This document shows, piece after piece, positions 8,461 to 16,388 of a stretch of DNA of 64,000 nt; the first letter of the stretch is position 1; each line of letters begins with the position of its first letter. Origin of the DNA: Pararhizobium sp. A13 (lineage in GTDB: Bacteria > Pseudomonadota > Alphaproteobacteria > Rhizobiales > Rhizobiaceae). Both the position numbers and the translations under genes were made by a program. The notes beneath the pieces were generated by a model. That model was not told the DNA's origin and searched no databases. It saw nothing but the letters and a program-made list of their open reading frames with translations. The stretch spans positions 996,001 through 1,060,000 of the forward strand of contig NZ_CP149510.1 of NCBI RefSeq assembly GCF_040126305.1, given 5' to 3'.

Positions 8461-8892
8461 ATGAACCAATCTGCATTGATCCGTCCGGACTGGACGCCAG
8501 CGACCATTGCCATGATGGTGCTCGGTTTCGTGGTTTTCTGGCCGCTTGGTCTTGCCATGCTTGCCTATATCCTGTTCGGCGAAAGGCTGAAATCCTTCAA
8601 GAAGGACGCCAATTCGACCGTCGACGGCGTCTTTTCGTCGTTCAAGCGTGGCGGGGGCCGCGGCTTCTGCGGTCCGCAATTCCGCACCGGAAACGTCGCC
8701 TTTGACGATTGGCGCGAAGCAGAGCTTGCCCGCCTCGACGAGGAACGCCGCAAGCTCGATGAAATGCGCCAACAGTTCGACGACTATGTTCGCGAGCTGC
8801 GCCGCGCCAAGGACCAGGAAGAATTCGACCGCTTCATGCGCGAACGCAATTCCGGCGGTTCCGGCTCGGTGCCGGGCTTTCCCGGCCGTTGA
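8461..8892 (+). CDS. DUF2852 family membrane-anchored protein
   Basis: 143 aa. One or two closely spaced hydrophobic stretches at about residues 14-42 (IAMMVLGFVVFWPLGLAML) anchor it in the membrane. A Gly-rich patch and then a long charged helix (about 80-125, with repeated EER, LDE and RELRRAKD) predict a cytoplasmic coiled coil. GAGGA lies upstream of the ATG. DUF2852 is a small alphaproteobacterial family of unknown function. The gene stands alone between phaZ and its own terminator. Confidence 0.75.
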   Translation: MNQSALIRPDWTPATIAMMVLGFVVFWPLGLAMLAYILFGERLKSFKKDANSTVDGVFSSFKRGGGRGFCGPQFRTGNVAFDDWREAELARLDEERRKLDEMRQQFDDYVRELRRAKDQEEFDRFMRERNSGGSGSVPGFPGR

Positions 8893-8914
8893 TCGCAGCG
8901 GTGAGATAAACGAC

Positions 8915-8946
8915 AAAACCGGCGTCCTACCAGATGCCGGTTTTTC
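8915..8946 (+). terminator. Rho-independent terminator of the DUF2852 gene
   Basis: AAAACCGGC (8915-8923) and GCCGGTTTT (8936-8944) form a perfect 9-bp stem with a 12-nt loop, followed by further Ts (TTTTTCTTTTT in total). It is 22 bp after the DUF2852 stop codon. Confidence 0.85.
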
Positions 8947-9015
8947 TTTTTGATAGGGATCCGCGCCGCCAATGCGAATCATGCGTCCTTCAAACGAATC
9001 GGTTATCACATCTTC

Positions 9016-9774
9016 ATGTTCTCTTTGCTTCGCAAGTCACGCCAAGCCAAGCTCCCGCCACCCCCAGTGCAGCGGACGATAGACGTTGCCGGCAAGGCGA
9101 TGCCGCTGACCATCCGTCAGAATGCCCGCGCCACGCGGATGACGCTGCGGATCGAGCCCGGCGGCCGGGCGTTGAAGATGACGATCCCGGCCGGACTGCC
9201 GGAGCGTGAAATCAATGCCTTTCTCGACCGGCACCAAGGCTGGCTGATGACCAAACTCGCGCGGTTTTCCGGCGAAAGCGTTCTGGAAGAGGGCGGCACC
9301 ATCCTGCTACGCGGCGTTGCCCACCGGATCGAGCGCACCGGTAAGCTGCGTGGTCTGACCGAAGCCGTCATCATCGACGACGAGCCTGTGCTCCGCGTGA
9401 GCGGAGCCGAAGAGCATCTGCGGCGCCGGATCGCCGATTTCCTGAAGAAGGAGGCGCGGAAAGACCTGGAACATCTTGTGGCGATCTATGCCCGGATGGT
9501 CGGCCGAAAGGTCAAGTCGTTGAGCTTCAAGGATACGCGCAGCCGCTGGGGCTCCTGCGCCGCCGATGGGAGCTTGAGCTTCTCCTGGCGCATCGTCATG
9601 GCGCCGCCGAAAGTGATCGACTATTTGGCGGCGCACGAGGTGGCGCATTTGCGCGAGATGAACCACGGACCGGATTTCTGGGATCTCTGCGAGGAGCTTT
9701 GCCCGGCCATGGACGATGCCAAGCGCTGGTTGAAGCGCAACGGCACGATGCTGCACGCGATCGATTTCGATTGA
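9016..9774 (+). CDS. YgjP/SprT-like zinc metallopeptidase (M48-type, DUF45)
   Basis: 252 aa from ATG 9016; a longer reading from 8950 begins just after the terminator and is unlikely. The zinc site is HEVAH at 207-211, with a third ligand in NHGPDFW (His217). The preceding FKDTRSRWGSC block is diagnostic of the DUF45/YgjP family. A basic N-terminus (SLLRKSRQAK) has no signal peptide, so the protein is probably cytoplasmic. The family is widespread, often annotated as an M48 metallopeptidase, but its substrate is unknown. It ends 8 bp from the convergent Pmp3-like gene. Confidence 0.85.
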   Translation: MFSLLRKSRQAKLPPPPVQRTIDVAGKAMPLTIRQNARATRMTLRIEPGGRALKMTIPAGLPEREINAFLDRHQGWLMTKLARFSGESVLEEGGTILLRGVAHRIERTGKLRGLTEAVIIDDEPVLRVSGAEEHLRRRIADFLKKEARKDLEHLVAIYARMVGRKVKSLSFKDTRSRWGSCAADGSLSFSWRIVMAPPKVIDYLAAHEVAHLREMNHGPDFWDLCEELCPAMDDAKRWLKRNGTMLHAIDFD

Positions 9775-9782
9775 TCCGACGC

Positions 9783-9983
9783 TCAGCGCCGATACTGGTT
9801 CCCCAAGGCTTCCCTGATCTTTTCGTCCGTCTTGTACTGGCTGAGCGCATAGACCGACCAGATCGCAGCCGGAACCCAGCCGATCAGCGTGATCTGCAAA
9901 ATCAGGCAGATGATCCCCGCGATCGGCCGGCCAATGGTGAAAAATTGAAGCCAGGGCAGGATAAGGGCAAGCAGAAGGCGCAT
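9783..9983 (-). CDS. YqaE/Pmp3-like small membrane protein
   Basis: 66 aa starting at the ATG at 9983 (MRLLLALILPWLQFF). Two hydrophobic helices, about residues 2-18 and 22-48, are joined by a GRP turn, followed by a charged tail. The pattern LPWLQFFTIGRPIAGIICLILQITLIGWVPAAIW matches the Pmp3/YqaE fold, here given only as a description of the two helices. Family members are stress-linked plasma membrane proteolipids; the bacterial role is not defined. A longer reading into the VapC region is a shadow. Confidence 0.72.
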   Translation of the reverse strand: MRLLLALILPWLQFFTIGRPIAGIICLILQITLIGWVPAAIWSVYALSQYKTDEKIREALGNQYRR

Positions 9984-10039
9984 GGGGTTCTCCGAGCTAT
10001 TTGCCTCGATATAGGAGGCCATAATGGCGGTGCAACGGT

Positions 10040-10405
10040 TTAGAGGATGTAGGGTACGCGGATGAAAGGCGAATCCGTCGCGAAGTCCTTTGTATTCCTC
10101 GTGACAAGAAGCATGGAATGGACCGCCGCGGACGCTTCTATAATCGCGTCCGGGAGCTTGCTTCGCCGCTTTCGGCGCACATTCACCGCGAGATCGGCAA
10201 TCGGCGCAGTCAGTCCGATCACATCGAAACTGGCGAGAAAGGCGCGCGTCGCCTGCTCCACCTCTTCCCGTGCGCCGGTCACGACTTCCATCCACGAGAT
10301 GATGCTGATGGCCCGCTCTTCGTAAAGGGCCAGTTCATCGCGTGCCTGCGGCACACCGTTCAGGTAATCGATCAGGATATTGGTATCGAACAGCGCCTTC
10401 ACCAC
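10040..10405 (-). CDS. vapC: VapC-type PIN-domain ribonuclease toxin
   Basis: 121 aa, usual for VapC. PIN acidic residues are visible: the N-terminal LFDTNILIDYL, SWMEVVTG in the middle, KLPDAIIEASA and the C-terminal VTRNTKDF. These form the Mg-dependent RNase site, whose usual targets in the family are initiator tRNA or rRNA loops. The start overlaps the antitoxin gene by 7 bp, the standard TA arrangement. Together with the adjacent RHH antitoxin it forms a type II module. It lies between housekeeping genes and may be a relatively recent insertion. Confidence 0.88.
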   Translation of the reverse strand: MVKALFDTNILIDYLNGVPQARDELALYEERAISIISWMEVVTGAREEVEQATRAFLASFDVIGLTAPIADLAVNVRRKRRSKLPDAIIEASAAVHSMLLVTRNTKDFATDSPFIRVPYIL

Positions 10406-10614
10406 TCGCTGCGAACCTTCTCCTGATATTCCAGCCCGTCCATTCCATCCCCACCCCAGAGCCCGAAAGCATTGTCATTCTCGATCCGGCGATGACGCCG
10501 AACATAATCATCGATAGCCGCACGGACGACGGCCGCACGCGACAGCTTTTTAGACTTAGCGATATCTTCCAGCGCCTGAACCTGCCGCTCGGTAATGTCA
10601 ATCAAGGTTCTCAT
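10399..10614 (-). CDS. vapB: Ribbon-helix-helix (CopG-type) antitoxin of the VapBC pair
   Basis: 71 aa. The N-terminal MRTLIDITERQVQALEDIAK matches the beta strand and first helix of a CopG/Arc ribbon-helix-helix domain, followed by KLSRAAVVRAAIDDYVR as the second helix. The C-terminal part (about 45-71, Trp- and Gly-rich) would wrap the toxin. It binds VapC and, as a dimer, the operator; the double palindrome at 10627-10648 lies just upstream of its start. The toxin gene follows with a 7-bp overlap. Confidence 0.85.
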   Translation of the reverse strand: MRTLIDITERQVQALEDIAKSKKLSRAAVVRAAIDDYVRRHRRIENDNAFGLWGGDGMDGLEYQEKVRSEW

Positions 10615-10626
10615 TGGTCACTTGCC

Positions 10627-10648
10627 ATATATCGATATATGATATCAT
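10627..10648 (-). promoter_or_regulatory. Overlapping palindromes, probable VapB autoregulatory operator
   Basis: ATATATCGATATAT (10627-10640) and ATGATATCAT (10639-10648) are perfect palindromes sharing two bases. They lie 13-34 bp upstream of the vapB start. The AT-rich block stands out from the GC-rich surroundings. RHH antitoxins commonly repress from such paired sites. It could also influence the divergent trpF operon, which starts about 90 bp away. Confidence 0.6.
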
Positions 10649-10740
10649 CCCGTTAGAATGCTGTCACTCTGATGGTCTCGAAGCCCGTATTTGTCGGTTT
10701 CAGGCTCGACTCGCGCGGCATTTCATGTCAGGTCGCTGTC

Positions 10741-11427
10741 ATGAAAACGGAAGTGAAAATTTGCGGGCTGAAGACTGTCGAGGCCGTGGATCGGGCCGTC
10801 GCGCTCGGTGCGCGCCATACGGGTTTCATCTTCTTTCCGAAGAGCCCGCGCAACATCGAGCCCGATGATGCCGGCCGCTTGGCTGATCGCATTCGCGGCA
10901 AGGCGAAGATCGTCGCGGTGACGGTCGATGCGGATAGCGATCTGCTCGACGAGATCGTCTCGGCACTGTCGCCGGATATGCTGCAGCTTCACGGCAATGA
11001 AAGCCCCGAGCGTGTCCTGACGGTCAAGGCCGTCTATGGACTGCCGGTCATGAAGGCACTCTCCATTCGCGACGCCGACGATCTGAAGCGGATCGAACCC
11101 TACATCGGCATTGCCGACCGGTTTCTGCTCGATGCCAAGCCGCCGAAAGGCTCGGAACTGCCGGGCGGCAATGGCGTGTCTTTCGACTGGCACCTGCTCG
11201 ACGCGCTTGACGAAGGCGTCGATTACATGCTTTCCGGTGGATTGAATGCGGGCAATATCGGTGAAGCCCTGGCGCTCACGGGCGCAAAGGCGGTCGATAC
11301 GTCGTCCGGTGTCGAAAGCGCGCCGGGCGTCAAGGATATGAAGCGCATGGACGAGTTTTTCGATGCCGTTCTGCGCGCGGAAACGGCGATCGCCGGAGAT
11401 AGAGCATTGGCAGGGAGAAGCGAGTGA
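10741..11427 (+). CDS. trpF: Phosphoribosylanthranilate isomerase
   Basis: 228 aa from ATG 10741; an upstream in-frame ATG at 10672 would add a non-conserved leader. It shows the TrpF TIM-barrel landmarks: KICGLKT at strand 1 with the catalytic Cys, [27 protein letters not shown] with the general-acid Asp, and [10 protein letters not shown] near the phosphate site. It converts N-(5'-phosphoribosyl)anthranilate to CdRP, the third tryptophan step. The stop overlaps the trpB GTG start (GTGA), as is usual in alphaproteobacteria where trpF, trpB and trpA form a separate operon. Confidence 0.97.
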   Translation: MKTEVKICGLKTVEAVDRAVALGARHTGFIFFPKSPRNIEPDDAGRLADRIRGKAKIVAVTVDADSDLLDEIVSALSPDMLQLHGNESPERVLTVKAVYGLPVMKALSIRDADDLKRIEPYIGIADRFLLDAKPPKGSELPGGNGVSFDWHLLDALDEGVDYMLSGGLNAGNIGEALALTGAKAVDTSSGVESAPGVKDMKRMDEFFDAVLRAETAIAGDRALAGRSE

Positions 11428-12644
11428 ACGCGACGCCAAAATTGAATTCGTTTCGATCGGGTCCCGACGAGGATGGCCGCTTCGGCATTTTCGGTGGCCG
11501 CTTCGTTGCCGAAACCCTGATGCCACTGATTCTCGACCTGCAGGATGAGTGGAACAAGGCCAAGACCGATCCGGAATTCCAGGCGGAACTCAAGCACCTC
11601 GGCGCCCACTATATCGGCCGGCCGAGCCCGCTTTATTTCGCCGAGCGGCTGACCGAGCATCTCGGCGGTGCCAAGATCTATTTCAAGCGTGAGGAGCTGA
11701 ACCATACCGGCTCGCACAAGATCAACAATTGCATCGGCCAGATCCTGCTTGCCAAGCGCATGGGCAAGACCCGCATCATCGCCGAAACCGGCGCCGGCCA
11801 GCATGGCGTCGCTTCGGCAACGGTCGCGGCGCGCTTCGGCCTTCCCTGCGTCGTCTATATGGGCGCGACCGACGTGGAGCGCCAGGCGCCGAACGTCTTC
11901 CGCATGAAGCTGCTCGGTGCGGAAGTGAAGCCGGTAACGGCAGGCTCGGGTACGCTGAAGGACGCGATGAACGAGGCGCTGCGCGATTGGGTCACCAATG
12001 TCGACAGCACCTATTATCTGATCGGCACGGCCGCCGGCCCGCATCCCTATCCGGAACTCGTCCGCGATTTTCAGTCGGTGATCGGCACGGAAGCGCGCGA
12101 ACAGATTCTTGAGGCCGAAGGCCGCCTGCCTGATCTGGTCGTCGCAGCCGTCGGCGGCGGATCGAATGCAATCGGCATCTTCCATCCGTTCCTGGACGAC
12201 GAATCCGTCAAGATGGTCGGCGTTGAGGCCGGCGGCAAGGGGCTGGAAGGCGACGAACATTGCGCCTCGATCACGGCAGGGTCGCCGGGCGTGCTGCACG
12301 GCAACCGCACTTATTTGCTGCAGGATGGTGACGGACAGATCAAGGAAGGCCACTCGATTTCGGCCGGCCTCGACTATCCCGGCATCGGTCCGGAACACTC
12401 CTGGCTCGCCGATATCGGCCGCGTCGAATATGTGCCGATCATGGACCATGAGGCGCTGGAGGCATTCCAGGTGCTGACGCGCCTCGAAGGCATCATTCCC
12501 GCGCTGGAGCCGAGCCACGCGATTGCCGAGGTCATCAAGCGCGCGCCGAAGATGGGCAAGGACGAGATCATCCTGATGAACCTCTCCGGCCGTGGCGACA
12601 AGGACATCTTTACCGTCGGCAAGTTACTCGGAATGGGGCTGTAA
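11424..12644 (+). CDS. trpB: Tryptophan synthase beta subunit
   Basis: 406 aa with a GTG start overlapping the trpF stop. The PLP lysine lies in [11 protein letters not shown], and the phosphate-binding glycine loop is [11 protein letters not shown]. The beta-replacement enzyme condenses indole with L-serine and works as an alpha2beta2 complex with the trpA product encoded 4 bp downstream. [11 protein letters not shown] near the N-terminus and [16 protein letters not shown] later are family signatures. Coupled translation with trpF and trpA keeps the subunits stoichiometric. Confidence 0.98.
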   Translation: MNATPKLNSFRSGPDEDGRFGIFGGRFVAETLMPLILDLQDEWNKAKTDPEFQAELKHLGAHYIGRPSPLYFAERLTEHLGGAKIYFKREELNHTGSHKINNCIGQILLAKRMGKTRIIAETGAGQHGVASATVAARFGLPCVVYMGATDVERQAPNVFRMKLLGAEVKPVTAGSGTLKDAMNEALRDWVTNVDSTYYLIGTAAGPHPYPELVRDFQSVIGTEAREQILEAEGRLPDLVVAAVGGGSNAIGIFHPFLDDESVKMVGVEAGGKGLEGDEHCASITAGSPGVLHGNRTYLLQDGDGQIKEGHSISAGLDYPGIGPEHSWLADIGRVEYVPIMDHEALEAFQVLTRLEGIIPALEPSHAIAEVIKRAPKMGKDEIILMNLSGRGDKDIFTVGKLLGMGL

Positions 12645-12648
12645 CAGC

Positions 12649-13488
12649 ATGACCGCACGCATGGACAAACGATTTGCCGATCTTGCCGCCGAACGCCGCC
12701 CGGCGCTCGTCACCTATTTCATGGGCGGAGACCCGGATTTCGAAACGTCGCTGGCGATCATGAAGGCGCTGCCTTCGGCTGGCTCCGACATCATCGAGCT
12801 CGGCATGCCGTTTTCCGATCCGATGGCCGATGGCCCGGCGATCCAGCTGGCCGGTCAGCGTGCGTTGAAGAGCGGACAGACGCTCGCGAAGACGCTGGAG
12901 ATCGCCCGCCGTTTCCGTGCCGACGACCAGCAGACGCCGATCGTCATGATGGGCTACTACAACCCGATCTACATCTACGGCGTCGAACGCTTCCTCGATG
13001 ATGCGCTGGAAGCGGGCGTCGACGGCCTGATCGTTGTCGACCTGCCGCCGGAAATGGATGATGAACTCTGCATCCCGGCGCTGAAGAAGGACGTCAACTT
13101 CATTCGCCTCGCGACCCCCACCACCGACGACAAGCGGTTGCCGAAGGTTCTCGAAAACACCTCTGGTTTCGTTTATTATGTCTCGATGAACGGGATCACC
13201 GGGTCGGCTCTGCCGGATCCTTCCGTCGTCGGCGGCGCCGTACAGCGGATCAAGAGCCATACGACGCTGCCGGTCTGCGTCGGCTTTGGCGTCAAGACGG
13301 CCGACCATGCACGTGCGATCGGCGCGTCGGCCGACGGCGTGGTCGTCGGCACCGCCATCGTCAATCAGGTGGCATCCAGCCTGACCGAGGACGGGAAATC
13401 GACGGGGGCGACGGTGCCGGGCGTGGAAGCCCTGGTGCGTAGCCTTTCCGCCGGCGTTCGCTCCGCACGACTTGTAGCGGCCGAATAA
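12649..13488 (+). CDS. trpA: Tryptophan synthase alpha subunit
   Basis: 279 aa from ATG 12649. A reading from 12592 inside trpB is not credible. The catalytic Glu lies in [17 protein letters not shown], which also holds the catalytic Asp region further on ([13 protein letters not shown] loop, here [10 protein letters not shown]). [11 protein letters not shown] and [10 protein letters not shown] form the phosphate-binding end of the barrel. It cleaves indole-3-glycerol phosphate and passes indole through the tunnel to TrpB. It is the last trp gene here; accD follows after 50 bp. Confidence 0.97.
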   Translation: MTARMDKRFADLAAERRPALVTYFMGGDPDFETSLAIMKALPSAGSDIIELGMPFSDPMADGPAIQLAGQRALKSGQTLAKTLEIARRFRADDQQTPIVMMGYYNPIYIYGVERFLDDALEAGVDGLIVVDLPPEMDDELCIPALKKDVNFIRLATPTTDDKRLPKVLENTSGFVYYVSMNGITGSALPDPSVVGGAVQRIKSHTTLPVCVGFGVKTADHARAIGASADGVVVGTAIVNQVASSLTEDGKSTGATVPGVEALVRSLSAGVRSARLVAAE

Positions 13489-13538
13489 TTGCCCACATTA
13501 TGGGGCAGGACCGGTTTTAAATATTCAGGAGTTTGGAT

Positions 13539-14459
13539 TTGAACTGGATCACAAATTACGTTCGACCGAAGATCAACTCGATGCTCGGCCGCCGGGAAGT
13601 TCCGGAAAATCTCTGGATCAAATGCCCGGAAACAGGCGAGATGGTGTTCCATCGCGATCTCGAAGAGAACAAATGGGTCATTCCCGCCTCCGGCTTCCAT
13701 ATGAAGATGCCGGCTAAGGCACGGTTGAAGGATCTGTTCGACGACGGCGTCTATGAGGCACTGCCGCAGCCCAAGGTAGCGCAGGATCCGCTGAAGTTCC
13801 GCGATTCCAAGAAGTATGTCGACCGCCTGCGCGACAGCCGCGTCAAGACGGATCTGGAAGACACGATCGTTGCCGGTGTCGGCCGCGTCCAGGGCGTCAA
13901 GCTCGTCGGCGTCGTGCATGAATTCAATTTCATGGGGGGCTCGCTCGGCATGGCGGCCGGCGAAGCGATCATAAAGGCTTTCGAAAAGGCGATTGCCGAA
14001 AAGTGCCCGCTGGTCATCTTCCCGGCATCGGGCGGCGCGCGCATGCAGGAAGGCATCCTGTCGCTGATGCAGCTGCCGCGCACCACGGTTGCGGTGCAGA
14101 TGTTGAAGGAAGCGGGTCTTCCCTATATCGTCGTGCTGACGAATCCGACCACCGGCGGCGTCACCGCCTCCTATGCGATGCTGGGCGACCTGCACCTTGC
14201 CGAACCAGGCGCCGAAATCTGCTTTGCCGGCAAACGGGTGATCGAACAGACCATCCGCGAAAAGCTGCCCGAGGGGTTCCAGACATCGGAATATCTGATG
14301 GAGCACGGCATGGTCGACATGGTCGTCAAGCGCCACGATATCCCCACAACGCTCGCCCGCGTCCTGAAAATCCTGATGAAGAAGCCGATGGATGCTGCCA
14401 AGCTGAATGGCAGCGGAGCGCTTGCCGCGTTGCCGATCGCAGCTTCGGCCAGCGTTTGA
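13539..14459 (+). CDS. accD: Acetyl-CoA carboxylase carboxyltransferase subunit beta, zinc ribbon lost
   Basis: 306 aa. TTG at 13539 is chosen because AGGAG lies 7 bp upstream; the TTG at 13533 is too close to it. The protein begins [10 protein letters not shown] and carries crotonase-fold carboxyltransferase motifs [25 protein letters not shown] and [16 protein letters not shown]. It joins AccA to transfer CO2 from biotin to acetyl-CoA. The normal four-cysteine zinc ribbon is degenerate: the region reads [18 protein letters not shown] then [10 protein letters not shown], keeping only one of four Cys. To my knowledge relatives in rhizobia share this. Linkage between trpA and folC is conserved. 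Confidence 0.95.
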   Translation: MNWITNYVRPKINSMLGRREVPENLWIKCPETGEMVFHRDLEENKWVIPASGFHMKMPAKARLKDLFDDGVYEALPQPKVAQDPLKFRDSKKYVDRLRDSRVKTDLEDTIVAGVGRVQGVKLVGVVHEFNFMGGSLGMAAGEAIIKAFEKAIAEKCPLVIFPASGGARMQEGILSLMQLPRTTVAVQMLKEAGLPYIVVLTNPTTGGVTASYAMLGDLHLAEPGAEICFAGKRVIEQTIREKLPEGFQTSEYLMEHGMVDMVVKRHDIPTTLARVLKILMKKPMDAAKLNGSGALAALPIAASASV

Positions 14460-14572
14460 GGGCACCCTGCGTTCACCCCGAGCGCAGGCGGAATGTTGAA
14501 AATTTGAGATTGTAGCGTTCTCGGCTCGCTCGATAGCGTGCAGCGCTCCAACGGCGGTTTGCAGGAGCGGTG

Positions 14573-15916
14573 ATGACGACAGCGCATGTCAGCGAGGCAG
14601 GGCAGGAGATCGACAAGCTGCTGGCCCTGCATCCCAAGGGCTTCGATCTGTCGCTCGACAGGATCACGCGGCTGCTCGACACGCTCGGCAATCCGCAGGA
14701 CAGGCTGCCGCCGATCATCCATGTCGCCGGCACCAACGGCAAGGGCTCCGTCACCGCCTTTTCGCGGGGCATCCTGGAAGCCGCCGGTCTCAGCGTCCAT
14801 GTGCATACGTCGCCGCACCTCGTCAACTGGCACGAACGCTACCGCATCGGCAAAAAGGGCGGGCGCGGCGCGCTGGTCAGCGACGCCGTCCTGGCGGACG
14901 CGGTCCGCCGCGTGGCAGAGGCGAACGGCGGGCAGAAGATCACCGTTTTCGAAATCCTGACGGCCGTCACCTTCCTGCTCTTTGCCGAACATCCGGCAGA
15001 TGTGGCGATCATCGAGGTCGGCCTCGGCGGCCGCTTCGATGCGACCAATGTCATCAAGACGCCTGCCGTTTCCGTCATCATGCCGATCTCGCTCGACCAC
15101 CAGGCCTATCTCGGCGACCGGGTCGAACTGATCGCCGCGGAGAAGGCCGGTATCATGAAGCGCGGTTGCCCGGTGGTGATCGGCCATCAGGAGGAAGACA
15201 CCGCGCGCGACCTGCTGGTGTCGACGGCCGAGCGCCTGAAATGCCCGGTCTCCGTCTATGGACAGGATTTCATGGCGCATGAGGAATTCGGCCGGTTGAT
15301 CTATCAGGACGAGTTCGGACTTGCGGACCTGCCACTGCCACGCCTGCCGGGCCGCCACCAGCACGCCAATGCTGCCGCCGCTATCCGCGCCGTCAAGGCT
15401 GCCGGTTTCGATCTGACCGAGGGGGCGATCGAAACGGGACTGACGACTGTCGAATGGCCGGGTCGGCTCCAGCGCCTGACCGACGGCAAGCTCGTTTCGC
15501 TTGCGCCGAAGCGCGCGGAAATCTGGGTCGATGGCGGACACAATCCGGGCGCGGGACAAGTCATCGCCGAAACCATGGCCAATCTCGAGGAACGCGACCC
15601 TCGTCCGCTGTTCCTGATCATCGGGATGATCAACACCAAGGATCCGGTCGGTTATTTCAAGGCCTTCAAGGGGCTGGCCGAACAGGTCTTTACCGTGCCG
15701 ATCCGCGGCTCGGATGCCGGGATCGACGCGGTGGCACTCGCCGACGACGCAGGCGTGGCCGGCTTCGAGGCAACACCGCTCGAGACGGTGGCCGAAGCGC
15801 TGGCGACCATCACAGAGATGTTTTCGAACGATCCGGCATCGCCGCGCATCCTGATCGGTGGGTCGCTCTATCTGGTTGGCGACGTGCTTGCCGATAACGG
15901 CACCCCGCCCCAGTGA
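14573..15916 (+). CDS. folC: Bifunctional folylpolyglutamate synthase / dihydrofolate synthase
   Basis: 447 aa. ATG 14573 has AGGAG five bases upstream; the overlapping GTG at 14570 is less well spaced. The P-loop HVAGTNGKGSV is the Mur-ligase-type ATP site, with HTSPHLVNWHERYRI downstream. FEILTAVTFLLFAE, EVGLGGRFDATNV and DGGHNPGAGQV are FolC signatures. The enzyme adds L-glutamate to dihydropteroate and then to tetrahydrofolate. It ends the trpF-trpB-trpA-accD-folC run and is followed at once by a strong terminator. 113 bp separate it from accD. Confidence 0.95.
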   Translation: MTTAHVSEAGQEIDKLLALHPKGFDLSLDRITRLLDTLGNPQDRLPPIIHVAGTNGKGSVTAFSRGILEAAGLSVHVHTSPHLVNWHERYRIGKKGGRGALVSDAVLADAVRRVAEANGGQKITVFEILTAVTFLLFAEHPADVAIIEVGLGGRFDATNVIKTPAVSVIMPISLDHQAYLGDRVELIAAEKAGIMKRGCPVVIGHQEEDTARDLLVSTAERLKCPVSVYGQDFMAHEEFGRLIYQDEFGLADLPLPRLPGRHQHANAAAAIRAVKAAGFDLTEGAIETGLTTVEWPGRLQRLTDGKLVSLAPKRAEIWVDGGHNPGAGQVIAETMANLEERDPRPLFLIIGMINTKDPVGYFKAFKGLAEQVFTVPIRGSDAGIDAVALADDAGVAGFEATPLETVAEALATITEMFSNDPASPRILIGGSLYLVGDVLADNGTPPQ

Positions 15917-15928
15917 TCACGATCAACA

Positions 15929-15954
15929 AAAAAGCCCGGTCTCCCGGGCTTTTT
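15929..15954. terminator. Bidirectional terminator between folC and trxA
   Basis: AAAAAGCCCGG (15929-15939) and CCGGGCTTTTT (15944-15954) form a perfect stem with a TCTC loop. The A-run on one side and T-run on the other let it stop both convergent units, folC on plus and trxA on minus. Confidence 0.9.
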
Positions 15955-15977
15955 CAATTGTGTTCCAAAATCAGGAA

Positions 15978-16301
15978 TTAAGCGGCTGCGTTGGAAATCC
16001 AGGACGACAGCGCGGTCTTCGGAGCAGCGCCGACCTTGATGTCGGAGACTTCGCCGGCCTTGAACATGGCGAGCGTCGGAATGGAGCGCACGCCGTACTG
16101 GGCAGCGATTTCCGGGTTCTCGTCGATGTTGACCTTGGCGACCTTCACCTTGCCGGCAAGTTCGTTGGAGATTTCTTCGAGGCTCGGGGCGATCATCTTG
16201 CAGGGGCCGCACCATTCGGCCCAGAAATCTACGATGACCGGCTCGGCGGCATTCAGCACTTCATCCTGAAAATTGGAGGTATCGACTTTTACGGTAGCCA
16301 T
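15978..16301 (-). CDS. trxA: Thioredoxin
   Basis: 107 aa, standard length. The redox motif WCGPC has cysteines at 31 and 34, and the cis-Pro loop is [10 protein letters not shown]. There is no signal peptide, so it acts in the cytoplasm, passing electrons from thioredoxin reductase to ribonucleotide reductase, methionine sulfoxide reductase and others. It lies 87 bp downstream of addA on the same strand and is bounded by the terminator at 15929-15954. It may be read from addA or from its own promoter in the gap. Confidence 0.97.
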   Translation of the reverse strand: MATVKVDTSNFQDEVLNAAEPVIVDFWAEWCGPCKMIAPSLEEISNELAGKVKVAKVNIDENPEIAAQYGVRSIPTLAMFKAGEVSDIKVGAAPKTALSSWISNAAA

Positions 16302-16388
16302 AGGCTGCTCCTTGTTTCGAAATCGGCGTTCTTCGAACGGTTGGGCAAGATGTGATAGCGGAACGCATCTTTTTCAATATTCGGTATC

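Noticed and set aside
10649..10740. Tryptophan leader/attenuator before trpF
   Set aside because: No short leader peptide with clustered Trp codons and no alternative hairpins; in rhizobia attenuation is linked to trpE, which is not here.
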